Assembly (NCBI RefSeq): GCF_037975245.1
Contig: NC_092571.1
Coordinates: 17,355,917-17,419,916, forward strand
Direction of reading: 5' to 3'
Origin: Apostichopus japonicus
Lineage: Eukaryota; Echinodermata; Holothuroidea; Aspidochirotida; Stichopodidae
Length of the DNA: 64,000 bases
Shown here: positions 49,489 to 61,900 of the stretch, in pieces
Numbering within the stretch: the first letter of the stretch is position 1
Layout: every line of letters begins with the position of its first letter
Made by a program: the position numbers and the translations under genes
Notes under the pieces: generated by a model
Databases searched by the model: none
What the model was told of the DNA's origin: nothing
What the model saw: only the letters and a program-made list of their open reading frames with translations

Positions 49489-50700
49489 CCAGATACATTT
49501 GCAACATTTTTCCTGGAGAAAGTTGAAGACGTTCGGGCAAGCATCACGTACGCCATATGTGCCTACCCCGACCATCCTACACTACTTGTATGACAATGCT
49601 GCAACTGAGATTTGTTTTTCGTCTCAGGACTTGCATCCAAACACTGTTGTCTCGATCACATCCATACCTCACTAGATTGATTAAAACTTGTAAATCTGAG
49701 TTGGCGACCTTTTTCTGTTAACTATCCTAGTATTTGTAGAAAAGCAATTTTTCAGGCTATGCTGAAAAAGAAGAATTTAGATTGTTCACGACATGAGAAA
49801 TTATAGATCGGTATCAAATTTATCTTTTATATCAAAAGTTATTGAAAATGCTGTTTTTCGTTTTAATCAAATTGCACATCATATTAATCGTATTAACTGG
49901 TAATATCCATTTCAGTCAGCGTACCGCTGCAGGTTTTAGCACAGAGTCTGCCTTGGTAAGAGTTCAAGATCTGCTTTACTGGCTCCAATTATAGCACGCT
50001 ATAGCTAGGAAAGTTTTGTGATTACGTAATACACCTGCCACTGTCGTAAATTGACCTCAAGCTCCACAATTAGCATGCATAGCTTCTTAACACCATTAGG
50101 CTCTGTGTGTAAACACTTTGTGGAAATATGTTCATGTCTACAGTACGTGTAGTTATTATAATCATACAGCGTTCACACAAAGACTCTCATACAAGAAAAA
50201 ATATATGTGGCAGGCGTTGCAGACTAATTGGTAAAAAGAGGACATGTTACGACCAAGGCAGGTCGATTACGTAATCTCAAGAAACTTTTCCATGATAGCG
50301 TGCTATAGTTGGAGTCTATACAGCAGACCTTTAAAATGATCTCCGAACTCCCTTGATAACAAGAAATGTGTTTTATTGGTACTACTAGATTTGTCTGCAG
50401 CCTTTGACACGGTGGATCATCCATTTTTTACTATCTACATCGGAAACAGATTTTTATTTCCGTGGAATTTTTTTAAGGTGGTTTAAGTCATATTTTGAAC
50501 ATCGCTCACAAACAGTCCAAATATCCCAGTTTAGTTCTTCCTCCCCTTTTTTGCATTTTCATTATCTACTTCGGTTCTCGGAAAACAAATATGTTCATAT
50601 CATATGAAATATATGAAGTTTATGCTGATGATTATCAGCTCTATGTCACCTTTGATCCAAATAATCTTGAACTTGCTATATACAAGATGGATATTATATA
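49489..50700 (+). pseudogene. Degenerate non-LTR (CR1/L2/Jockey-type) reverse transcriptase
   Basis: Broken frames carry recognisable blocks in the expected order: DTFATFFLEKVEDVR (49492), NYRSVSNLSFISKVIE (about 49799), FQSAYR (about 49912), LVRVQDLL (about 49954), LLVLLDLSAAFDTVDH-type text at 50374-50421, SYFEHRSQTVQIS (about 50488), and the catalytic YADDYQLYVTFDP at 50621. Stops and frameshifts separate the blocks, so it is dead. A MITE splits it at 49983-50314. No promoter, first open frame or endonuclease was recognised. Confidence 0.85.
49983..50314. mobile_element. MITE inserted in the LINE pseudogene
   Basis: Inverted termini: CTCCAATTATAGCACGCTAT on the left and CTCCAACTATAGCACGCTAT read inward from the right. 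ATTACGTAAT recurs inside both ends. The reverse transcriptase reading is interrupted between the LVRVQDLL block and the VLLVLLDLSAAF block exactly here. No clear target duplication. Confidence 0.75.
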
Positions 50701-51642
50701 CTCTCTTATATTAAAGTTCATATTTGGGGATTTTTTTCTCTTTTTTTTCTCGTCGTTCTTGTTTTGTTTTGTTTCGTTGTATTGTTTTTTTTTTTGTTCT
50801 TGTTGTTGATCACTTCATTTTGAGTTTATTTGGAGTTATATTCTAGCTCATTTATAGTTTCGTAAACTCTTCAGTTATTGGTCACCAATTACAAACATCT
50901 TCTTTTTTCAGTGACTCATTTGACGATATAGTTAATTTCATTTCATTTATTTTTGTTCAATCTCAACATAAGTGAAGGATATAGGAAACAAAACGTGTGA
51001 AAGGAAGTGTACTAAGAAACCCTATAGGGCTTGTAGGGGGTATAATGACACCCCCTGAAGAAATACAGAACTTTACAGTTCTTTAGTTACAGAACTTTTT
51101 ACTTCGTTAGACATGGTATAACATACCTTAGTCTATGAAAAATCATATCACGTTTATCATATCTTATATTATTTCTTCTTCACCGACAGGGGCTGTTCCA
51201 TGATTTAAAAAAAAGGAGCCGTTAAGGCCGACTCTAATGCAGAGGGGTCCAGGGGGGGGGGGTCTTTCCCCAACAGCACAAACACGTTTTAGACAGGCAA
51301 GGGCATATCTATGCTATAGCTTAGAACTGTAATTAGGTCTACATGCAAATTGGTGCTCATAACCATTTTGATTTTTGTTTGGGGGTTTGAAAAAATGGGC
51401 GGGTGCAACCCCCCCCCCCTCCCCACACACAAAATCACGGATTGGCACATGCAACGATACAGACTATGTGGTCAGTTTGCTTAGTGAATCAACGTCGCAT
51501 CAGAAATGACGAAATTGAGAACTTAAACTCCAAGAAAGAATTGTAAGTGAAGAAAGAAAACAGATGAAACATTAACTTACACGTTTCTAACATAAGTTAT
51601 TATGTATTTGATTAACGGTGGTCTACAACTCGCACACGGTTG

Positions 51643-51652
<10 letters not shown>

Positions 51653-51675
<23 letters not shown>
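51653..51675. repeat. (AT)n microsatellite
   Basis: Short alternating AT run. Confidence 0.9.
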
Positions 51676-51723
51676 GTTACCCCGGGGATTCGGGTGACCT
51701 AGGTATGAGCCAATATATAGGCC

Positions 51724-51802
51724 ACCTGAGGGGTAGAAAGGAACAAAACTCAGAGCAAAATGAATAGTACAGCAACACAATGTCATATGGTATATCAATG
51801 TG
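51724..51802 (+). repeat. Left copy of a perfect 79-bp direct repeat
   Basis: Identical by eye to 55210-55288 (starts ACCTGAGGGGTAGAAAGG). The two copies bracket 3.4 kb that contains the 2.6-kb inverted-arm transposon. Confidence 0.92.
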
Positions 51803-53129
51803 TATTTACAACCCTTTAATCTAGAACATAATTGTCCTTTACAGCTCTCTGTTATATCATATCAACCTCAGTGCAACATCATGAATTTATTGATAACAGA
51901 TAAACCTAATCAGTCTACAGATAAACGCACTCACGCATAGACTAACAAACATATCCACCAAACTAACCCATGACCCACACAGCTGCACACAGAAGTGCTA
52001 ATATTTATTCTAACATCTTAATCCTCTGTGCACCCCTAGACTAGCAACATTTCCCTGCATGAACTAGGGGGCTAGCTCACGACTTATTATTAAAACAAAG
52101 GTTTCAATATAGTTGTACCCACACGCTACCACTGCACAGGCAGTATACAGCTAACAAGAACAATATCTCTACCTGGTATAGGATTGCCATGGTAACCTAA
52201 ACAATTCCACCAATCCTGTGCACCCAGACCTCTGTAGGGGGTCTACCCTATGCAGCTTGCTGTGTAGCTACTTTAATCAACCCCTCTTCCAATAGAACAA
52301 TCCATCTAATTAGTCTATGCAGCACAGGTTATACCTGCTAAGTAATTTGACACCATGGAACCACCTCGTTCCTGGGCATAGCTGCAGTGGCTTCACCATA
52401 TCAAATAACAATGTACCTACGGAGAGCCAAACGTTCCATAAATGTCGAAAAAGAAAGTGAAGTGTCCAAGTTAATATATATATGTCCAAATCGATATCAA
52501 CATGTTACAATTCGATATCAGCATGTTACAATTCCATATGAACATGTCGAAATAAAATACAATATGCCATTGCGTCTATCAACATGTCAAATTCAACATC
52601 AGCATGTCGAAAACTTGTAACAGCATGCCATTACTACATTGGTCATGTCAACATGCTATATTTACGTCGTGCTATAATTTTGGCACTTCGGCGCGCGCCA
52701 ACGTTTCGTATATGTCGAGATTTATTTCAGTATGTCCAAAACTTGTGTCAGCATGGTGAGCGAAGAGTGGTGAAGTATTGCCATGACAACGTTGCACATG
52801 GTTCGTGTCGTTCACACGGTACTATGGTTGAATATACTGTAGCGGAAAGCTACGACTTTTCCTTAGTGAGATACGTTTCGTTCCCTCAGGGGTTACATCT
52901 GTTGCGCTCCGTGGAGGTAACGAGAGATGTTTATCCGGAACAGGAACAGGAACTGATTACGTAATTTTGCTATATCGATGTATTCCCGTGACTGGCATAG
53001 GCAGGCACGGCGGTGGGTGTGTGAGTCGATCCCATTGGTCGCAACTCATCGTAGTTATATACAGGTAGTCCATGATTGGTCTAAGCCTTTTTTTTACAGT
53101 TTATGTACGGACGTGTGTATACGGGGGTT

Positions 53130-53501
53130 CAAGGGCGTAGGAACCGGGGGGGCTGGGGGCGCCAGCCCCCCAGTGAAAAATATGGGGCGGGCGGAAGTAT
53201 CGTTCCGCCCCCCCCCCCCCCGCTCCGCAAGTCAGAAAACCCCTTTTTCATTTCCAAATGAGAAAAAAATCTCATTTGAAGCACCAAATTGCATCTAAGG
53301 CCAGGTGAAAATGCAAAATTCTTTACAAAATGGAGTGGGTGTTGAAGTGTGCTATATTGCACCAAATTGCATCTGAGGCCACCTGGAAATGCAAAAAAAT
53401 TCCAAAGGGGAGGGGGACACCCCCTCCCCTTAGACCCCTCTCCCAGGCCGGCCATCAGTCTTTAGCCCCCCCCCACTCAATAGTACCTTCCTACGCCACT
53501 G
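53130..53501 (+). mobile_element. hAT-like MITE nested in the 2.6-kb element
   Basis: Starts CAAGGGCGTAGGAACC and ends CCTTCCTACGCCACTG (inverted termini). The flanking 8-mers CGGGGGTT and CGGGGGGT differ at one base and may be the target duplication. Inside, CACCAAATTGCATCT occurs twice. Confidence 0.7.
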
Positions 53502-53656
53502 CGGGGGGTATTTTAATGAAGGGTTCTTTCGTAAATGAGTGAGTCAGAGAGTCGGAGAGTCGGTCGAGTGCAAGACGAGGAACTTTCCTTCCGGCGGCTC
53601 GTGGTAAAGCCTTTGATATTTGCCTAAGTCCAAACAAATATGTTTAGGCATTTTGG

Positions 53657-53830
53657 AGTGCCCGACATCTGCGCTGCCCGAGTCCAGCGGATTGCCCGAC
53701 ACCTGCGCTGCCCGAGTCCAGCGGATTGCCCGACACCTGCCCTGCCCGAGTCCAGCGGATTGCCCGACACCTGCCCTGCCCGAGTCAAGCGGAATGCCCG
53801 AAGCCTGTGCTGCCCGACACCGGTGGATTG
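53657..53830 (+). repeat. 34-bp minisatellite, about five units
   Basis: The period of 34 bp is measured from successive GAGTCCAGCGGATTGCCCGA motifs (53680, 53714, 53748, 53782). It is GC-rich. Because 34 is not a multiple of 3, all forward frames stay open and give spurious Pro/Cys-rich proteins. Confidence 0.9.
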
Positions 53831-54323
53831 CCGACGTTTAGATTGCCCGACCCTTGCGCAGCCCCAGTGTTATGCCTGCGTATCCTTGGGTTGTGCCCGA
53901 CCCCAGTACGTTATATTGGGCAAATGTCAATATTGTGTATTATACGCTGTAGATGTAGAACGAGATGAGAAATTATACTTTTATTAAACATACAACTCTG
54001 GTGTCTGCCTCCTGATTTAGAGTTAATCTGTACCCGTCCACCATCTACCTCCCCTACCCTCCTCCAGTTGGTTTCGAGACAGGTTTTTCACTACCAGACG
54101 TTGGCGGCGTTACAATACGTTTTAAACTGCTGCAGTAGGTGGAAAATATACCATTGAGAATATCTTCAAGCCCTTATTCGTATTAGTCGCGCCAAAGCTT
54201 TGTCCAAACAAAGCAGTTCATTTAATGTAATCATTCATAATGAATTTTTTGCAAGAAACTTTTTCTTCCATACAGCGTTTGGTTGGAGAAATAAACCAAT
54301 GCGTCAGAGAAAACCAGCTTTCG

Positions 54324-54604
54324 ATAGCACCACGCCTCCGAACTCGTCTAGAGGCAACGTTTGACAGTAACAGTAACATGGTAATAAATTGAAAGTTTGT
54401 AAGAATATTCTTGGGGAAATTTCACTAGGCCCCTTTCTCCCTTTGATCCAGTCCGTGCTCTGTCTTTGGGATTTACTTCAACTAAGTTCTACTTGTATTT
54501 AGCCTATGCTAAGTTAGGCAATGCCTAGACTAAGGCTAAAGTTAGGGTATACATACTCTTATTTCTAACGTTGCCTCTAGACGAGTTCGGAGGCGTGGTG
54601 CTAT
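54324..54604. repeat. Inner inverted repeat of the 2.6-kb element
   Basis: Arms of about 37 bp, 54324-54360 and 54567-54604 (core CACGCCTCCGAACTCGTCTA), enclose about 206 bp. The right arm abuts the element's 410-bp terminal arm. Confidence 0.8.
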
Positions 54605-55209
54605 CCCCATAGTACCGTGTGAACGACACGAACCATGTGCAACGTTGTCATGGCAATACTTCACCACTCTTCGCTCACCATGCTGACACAAGTTTTGGAC
54701 ATACTGAAATAAATCTCGACATATACGAAACGTTGGCGCGCGCCGAAGTGCCAAAATTATAGCACGACGTAAATATAGCATGTTGACATGACCAATGTAG
54801 TAATGGCATGCTGTTACAAGTTTTCGACATGCTGATGTTGAATTTGACATGTTGATAGACGCAATGGCATATTGTATTTTGTTTCGAGATGTTCATATGG
54901 AATTGTAACATGCTGATATCGAATTGTAACATGTTGATATCGATTTGGACATATATATATTAACTTGGACACTTCACTTTCTTTTTCGACATTTATGGAA
55001 CGTTTGGCTCTCCGTATGTACCATACAGGTAACATACAGCTTAAGGCTATATTAAGAACATATAAAACTACTAGCATTGATAAAAAGGTGCACTTCAATA
55101 TCTGGACATTTCTATTGAATGTTACCATGAATAATAATAAGAATACATCAGTTAGATCCTTTAACTATTAAAGATAAGAGTAATAAGTACAATAAAGTAA
55201 AAAGAACAT

Positions 55210-55288
55210 ACCTGAGGGGTAGAAAGGAACAAAACTCAGAGCAAAATGAATAGTACAGCAACACAATGTCATATGGTATATCAATGTG
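55210..55288 (+). repeat. Right copy of the perfect 79-bp direct repeat
   Basis: See 51724-51802. Confidence 0.92.
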
Positions 55289-55397
55289 CCACTGACAGGT
55301 CATTTTCCCCTAACCTCTGAATGGCTGTACCACTATCTGTGAAGGTAACTTAATAAAAATTTATAGGGGCCTCTGTTTTGTTCAAATCATGTTCCTA

Positions 55398-55401
<4 letters not shown>

Positions 55402-55438
<37 letters not shown>
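55402..55438. repeat. (AT)n microsatellite
   Basis: Alternating AT run of about 37 bp. Confidence 0.9.
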
Positions 55439-55440
<2 letters not shown>

Positions 55441-55550
55441 TCCCCAATGTATTCATATCATAAGTATATAACATTATATGGCATTGGTTTGTAAACATAA
55501 TGACGACGACAATTTACAATGTATGCCAATATTAATCATTACCTTACAGT

Positions 55551-55980
55551 GTTTGTGAAATGGGGATTATTACCCAAAAGGACTTGAAATGGACTATCAA
55601 TCAGTTGTTTCTTAGGGCATTGATGCTTGCTTGCCTCTTAAGGATATCTTCGGCTTAAATTGGAATAAAACCATACACTTCTTTGTTATACAATTCTCAT
55701 ACAATTTTTATGAAATGGGGTTATTATACAAAACGACTGCGAATAGACTAGCAACCGTTCGCTCCTCGGGGTTTTTGATGCTTGCTTGCCTTTAAATGAC
55801 ATATCCGGCTTTTTAATATAATATAATTTTTTTTTTTACAATTCTCGTACATTGTTTATGAAATGGGGGTTATTATACAAAACGCCTGCAAATAGACTAG
55901 CAACCAGTCGTTGTCCTTGGATGCCACTTTGATGCTTGCTTGCCACTTAAAGATTTCTTTGGCTTCTAGGAATCAAACTA
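55551..55980 (+). repeat. Three-unit tandem repeat, about 150 bp period
   Basis: Units begin near 55551, 55705 and 55854. Shared motifs are ATGAAATGGGG, ATTATACAAAACG, AATAGACTAGCAACC and TTGATGCTTGCTTGCC. Confidence 0.8.
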
Positions 55981-55989
55981 AACATTTGT

Positions 55990-58900
55990 TTTTGGCAGCA
56001 TTTATAAGTCGATAAACTAAAGCCTGAGGGAATCCCTTTCACATATCGATGTTTCTCGACACCGTCACATTGTTGTCTCCACTTCTATTCATGTTCATAT
56101 ATTGATTGATCAAGAAAGTCCGATTGATTGGAACGTGAATATAGATCTAAAGATCAGACATGACAGATCACTTAACTTTAATAAATTGTTTTCTATGAAA
56201 CTCCACTTTAGAAATCAGCAGCGTAACCAGGGCGAAAAGGTTTCTAGGGCCAAAAAAAATATCCAAATTCAATCAGGGTGTTTTGTTTACTGACCCTGAC
56301 TGTTTCAGTCCGCTTTTGTGATTGAGGATTCGATAGCGGGAGGACGTTGGGCAGGGGGGGGGGGTGGCGGAGGTGGGGGTGTATTAATTCGACTTAAGTG
56401 GTAGCGTATTTGATCATTGCCTTCTCCCCCCCCCCCCCTCCTCCACCCCATCCGACATAATAAACAATTAAAAGTTATTTGTTTCCAACTAAATCTGCGT
56501 ATACGCGTTAAAGCTAAACGTGCAGGAAAACTGTGAAACAAATTAACTGCCACGGCTTTTAACGTTATTTCCTTATAAACCACCACTTTTTTGTTCAATT
56601 TTGATTCAATTTATTCTGTAATTTTCTCTTCTTAATATTTCTAAAATTGCTTACATTCTACCTATGAAAATGACATGAAAGTAAACAGAAGACTGATTTT
56701 GAAATCTGGTTTTAAGTCATGAGTGCTTGCATGTGCATTCCATGTCAATCGGTTACACTTCATTGCAAAATTTATCACAATTGATAACAAAGAAAAAGGT
56801 TATAATGTGTCCTAAGTTTCAAACCAGTTTTAATGTGACTTGCTTGTTTAATATTCTGCTCCGCTCTATGACGTATTCGGAAAAAGAAAAAGAAAAAAGT
56901 GCAGCACCATTGATCTCCTGTGGCCATTTCACCGCCTGTTTCCTTTCCTACCACTGTCCTTTGAAGTGTCCATTTAAAATTTTTTTTACATTATTCAATT
57001 GAAAATGGAACTTGTCTGCCAGTACGTCTTTCTAAATACATATGCTCTCAGTCGATTTTTTGTTTCAGTTTGCTTCTAAAGAAGGTCCTGTAAGAATCGA
57101 ATTATCAGGCCCTCTAAGTTTCACTTACAAAATAACCAAATGCTGACAAAACGAAAAAGTCCAATCCGTTTCTTATGTGCACAGTAAGCTAGGCTATGCG
57201 CACTTAGCACAATAAAGGTATGTAATTTCGATAGGCCTAAGCGAAATGTTGATATTTGTTTGAATGAGAATGTAACAAACCCTCTAAGTAGTTTATACAC
57301 TAAATAATGTGCGATCAAGAGGAATAAAAATTAGCAATCAAGTTTCAAATATATTTGATTCAAACCGGCAGACCTTACACAGTACGGTAACGCAAAACGC
57401 GACTAGCTGTCTTTTTTTTCTATTTTTAAAATTTTCTTTTGTCTGAAATCTGAAACGTTCACTGTACTACATTAACAAACCATCTGTCAGGTTATCATGT
57501 TGATGGTAATGTTCCGATTGTTAACCCTTTAGCTTTATAAGGTGTGAACCCGTTATTTGATAACCAATCGTTTAACTGATACGTCTTTTCTCTGCATGAC
57601 AATTAAGTATTATGAAACTGTCGATGAACAAGGCTAAACATAATGCTGTCCCTCCAGAGTTGTACTATCCAATCAATATGTCTTTCATGCGTATATACCA
57701 CAACTAAATCTTATCGACAAATGGAGTTGATTTAAATTCTTCATGGGGTACAGTCCCGTAACCAACGAGACAGTAACGTCACTAGTTATTGTTCTCCTCA
57801 ATCTTATTTTCCAAAAATAACTGAATCTATAGTTAACAATTGGTAATCTTGTTTTGTCATATATATGTTTTTAGCCGAAGCCTTATGCATACACCTTTTT
57901 TTACTTACAAGTCGAAGAGAGACAGAGTGTGTTAGAGAGGTGGAGGAGAGAGAGATGTGAACAGAGAAACTGTTAACAAACTTATCCATTGCAAAACTCA
58001 ATGTAGGTATAAACAGAGGGTCTGATGTTTCGATCCTACCTACAGCAGGATTTTTCTTCAGAGGCAGGCCGAGGACGTGACTTATTATACATGTACAGTA
58101 CAGGATTAAAAGTCAGAATATAGTGCGCCTTTTAATATATATGCCCGGTATATTCAAAGATGTCAAACATTTTTTCAAGAAGAACAGTTCTTAATTACTT
58201 GTGAACAGGTAAGTTGTTTTAACATTTGCAGATTCGTCTAAAAGAAATTTTGTTTTTAATATTTGTAAACTTTGCAACGGATTCTAAGAAGGGGGGGGGG
58301 GGGGGGACTAACCATTTGCCGAAGGGCACAATATTTATGTCCTGCAACATACTGTATAACTAATAGTGTAACAGCAACATTAAACGAAAAATTTACTAAA
58401 ACTTCCTGACATTACTAATTGGACGCAATTAATGCTGCTTTCCTTTAATTAGTTAGAGCGGCTTTGTCTCTTGCGTTGCGTTTTATTTTTTTTTACAACT
58501 TTCCATCATTAGATCCGAACTATAACATGGGTTAAAAACAATACACAAAATAGTCAAGTCTTATCCCAAAGAAGAAATGGAAAAATTCTTACATTTTATA
58601 AACACCAACAAGGCAAAAGTGTATGAGTTAAGAATGTCTTAAAACACTTAAAACTCATAAATTTCAAATCCTAAACCATAATTTAGCATATTTCACTTTC
58701 CACCAGATTCAGGGACTCTAATAAAGTCAACCCTCCTTTTTTATATTGATAGCTTTCAATATTTATACGCACCCTGCTGAGGTAAACCCTTCCGTTTAGG
58801 TTATTAAAAGATCACCACTGTTTACCACCACCCCCCCCCCTCCACCCTCTCAAAAGAATACAACAAAAATATCGCAGTAAGCGCACATCTCATATTTTTT

Positions 58901-58992
58901 GTAATTACATTTTTGTTTTGTATAGGATCATCCGATTTTTTTTAGAGGGATTAGGATTATTCGTCGCCTATAACGTCTCCAATATTGCCAGA
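55990..58992. other. No gene recognised upstream of the scramblase
   Basis: AT-rich with poly-G/C runs at 56355, 56428 and 58292. A Penelope-like hammerhead-type motif lies at 58022-58065. The scramblase promoter and any 5' untranslated exon should be in the right part. Confidence 0.4.
58022..58065 (-). mobile_element. Penelope-like terminal scrap with hammerhead-like core
   Basis: The minus strand reads CTGAAGAAAAATCCTG, a loop, then GGATCGAAACATC. This is a diverged member of the family seen at 28957, 37892 and 38016. Confidence 0.45.
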
Positions 58993-61900
58993 ATGACGTC
59001 AATATCACCGGAAACAATTACGGCCCAGCCATACTCTGAAGAAAAAGTAAGAAAACAATTTCAACTGCCTTCTAAACTTTAATTCAATTCTATCTAAAGT
59101 AAAGAAGTTTAGTGTTCGTTTCTTGTTTGTAGGAGTATACTTGGTGAGTGCATGAGCCTTTATCCCGGTGTGATCTCAGAATGAACTGTATTTTATCTTT
59201 CTATGTAGGGAAAACGAAGGGGTGAGGGGTGGGTTTAAAACTCGTATAGCCTGATGGTATACACACTCATGATATATAAATATTACCTGTATTTCACTTT
59301 TTATTTGATTATTTTCTTCAGGTGACCAACAAGGAAAGGAACTTGCCACTGGATGGTGTCGGTTTGGAGGCTCTGGCCGATTTAAACAAATTTTATATTC
59401 ACCAGTTTATTGAACCATTGGAAGGTGAGGTCACAATTAGGTTTTGCTGAATTAAGGCCCGTCTAAATTAATTTTATATTCATCAGTTTATTGAATCATT
59501 AGAATGAGAAGGTCAGAATTAGGTAGGTTCTTTTCTAATAAGCAATCAAGAGTACCCAGTTTTGTGAGAATTAACCCCGTCTAAATTGCCCCTTTTCATC
59601 AATTTAAGTACCGGTATACCTCCCTCCCCCCCCCCCCCCGTTTTTGTTACGTGTCTTTTGTGAACTCAAAAGAAAGCTAACCTTTCGTTGAAAGAAAGAA
59701 AACTGTAATTAGAATAGTACTATTTTGTTGTAACGTTAAGAAAAATGCTTTTTTAAAAAGTGTCGAGTTTTTGAGAACACATTGAAAAAATACTGGAATT
59801 TGTGGTGCACAGAGGGTCCACTTAACGAAACTTTGTGGGTCTATTTGCGGTTTGCGTTTTCAAATCAAAATCACAATTCCCGTGACTACCTAAACGAAGT
59901 AATATGGGGGAAGGGGTACCCCATATAGAACCATCTTTCGCCGTCTATGTATATACACGCCTCTGTCTTTCCCCCTTTTCAAGTTTTCACGATCATGAAC
60001 TGATTTATCAGCTGCGTATAGACGTAACATGATTCTCAGGGTGCACATGTGATATAGTGAATTCTGACTTTTTGAAAATACAAAATTTGTTATACCACGG
60101 AAAAGCGTGGAATCAAGATCTTTTCAGAAAAAAAAACCCTCACTGACATCTTACTAACGTAACATCGTTACGAGTAACACGGTTATACAGTCTCGATATA
60201 GGGACTGAGGATATGAGGGGATCAATTTGTTGGGTATTTCGTGCAAGGCCCTATTTTTTTTAGGTGACTTTTTTTTTATATAGTATGTACTGGGAGGAAC
60301 GTACAGGATCGTGTTTAATACCAGTGAAATGTTGACGTCACAAGTTGGAAAGAAAAGAAGTAAAACAGAGGGCGCTCATCAACAATTATAGGAACAAAGT
60401 ACTGATCATTCTCAAAAATATATATTAGAATAGAAAGAAAAAATGAAAAGGAGAGCTTGACTGAAAGTATCTTTAACACTTAATTTGAACATGATCCTTT
60501 TTTCTTCATTTCTTTTAATTTCGTATAAAGTTACTAATAAGATTGAAACACGAAATCGATATCGCATCCTGGACGGCTACGGAAACTTCGTTTACGATGT
60601 GCTTGAAAGATCGACGGATTTTGAAGGTGGATGCTACGGATCAGCCAGGAACTTTGTTCTAAGCATATTCGACAAACAACGAACGGTAAGAGATGCATGG
60701 CAATATTAATCATGGAAATATGGATAGGCCAGGAGGTAAAAAGTTTTGACTGGCGAAAGAAGAACGTATTTTAAACTTCCTGGTGAAATGTGCATCTAAA
60801 TTCTACATGGTGTTCTCAAGATGTCAATAATAGAAATTGTCACAATATTACCGCAAGTGAACTTGAAGCAAACAGGTTTGACGTCACTATAGTTGTACAC
60901 TGAGAGCAATGAATATGTTTTCATTTTCCGTTCATTTTTCACTTAACTGGTTTGACCTTCGACTGGATTGGGTTTCTAACTTTTCCATGTGTGCAATTAA
61001 TAAAATATATACTAATGACTGTAGTGTGTTCGTATTGAGATGCATGTATATATCCCAATTTGGGTAGTAGGATATTTTGTTTTCAAATTATAAAGAAACA
61101 GATAAAAGAAAATGTATCAGCTTCTATGATATCACACCTGTTTGCTTCTCGTTTACTTTGGGTACAAAACGTGTCAGCTTCAAATGATGTGATCTCGAAA
61201 ATGGTAATGTACGGGCATGTCGATCTGGGGTAGAACCTCAGTCAGTCGGAAGATGTTTTACTGTTCAGTCGGGAATGAATGAGACCACTCCTCTGGGAAC
61301 ATGAAGCGCTTCTATTAAAGGTTCATCTGTCTCTCTCCTAAATCAGTCAGGGAGAATTTAGATCCCCCATCTCCCCCTCCCCCCCCCCCCCTTTGCCCCA
61401 CATTTGACATCATGGACCCGTCACAGTACGAGGCTTTCACGTATGATGGACTTCCAGTTACCGTCTGCGTCGACGGCATAACACAACGATTTCAATATGT
61501 ACGGACGCCGTTATAATAGCGGTGTGTTGATTTTAATGTCTTTTACAACTAATAAAGTTCTTCATTTGTTTTCCTATTTACAAAGGAGGTAATTCGTTTG
61601 GCTCGTGAACGTAAAACGTGCATCGGATGTACATGTTTTGTGTTTGGTCCAGACTGTGGAGATGAAATAGCAGTGGACGCACCCGCAGGGGAGGTATTTG
61701 GATCAGTCTGTCAAAGGTAAATATTATTTTCGTATTTTTTTTTCTATGAATAAGCAGATCATAAAAAATTATTTGGAGTTTGTTGGAAAGACTTCAAATA
61801 AAAAGAGAAAAATATTGCCTAGGACGAAACACAAACCATTGACCTCTGGAACACGCATTTTTTGTACCCTCTGGTATCAGCTGAACTATAAATTGGGCCG

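Larger units (their letters stand above)
52418..55016. mobile_element. 2.6-kb transposon with 410-bp inverted arms and 6-bp target duplication (IS3EU-like?)
   Basis: Perfect 6-bp direct repeats TGTACC at 52412-52417 and 55017-55022. The arms 52418-52827 and 54607-55016 are equal in length and nearly identical as reverse complements; both end TACGGAGAGCC outward. Each arm contains repeated short motifs such as CGATATCAACATGTTACAAT. The 1.8-kb interior has a nested hAT MITE, a 34-bp minisatellite and an inner hairpin, but no recognisable transposase. It is the same family as 29045-29608. Confidence 0.88.

Noticed and set aside
53657-53830. CRISPR-like array
   Set aside because: Units are contiguous with no unique spacers, and the genome is eukaryotic.
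53620-53987. Pro/Cys-rich proteins in three forward frames
   Set aside because: Produced by the 34-bp minisatellite, which lacks stops in every forward frame.
51724-55288. LTR retrotransposon bounded by the 79-bp repeats
   Set aside because: The repeats do not begin TG and end CA, there is no target duplication outside, and no gag or pol sequence lies inside.
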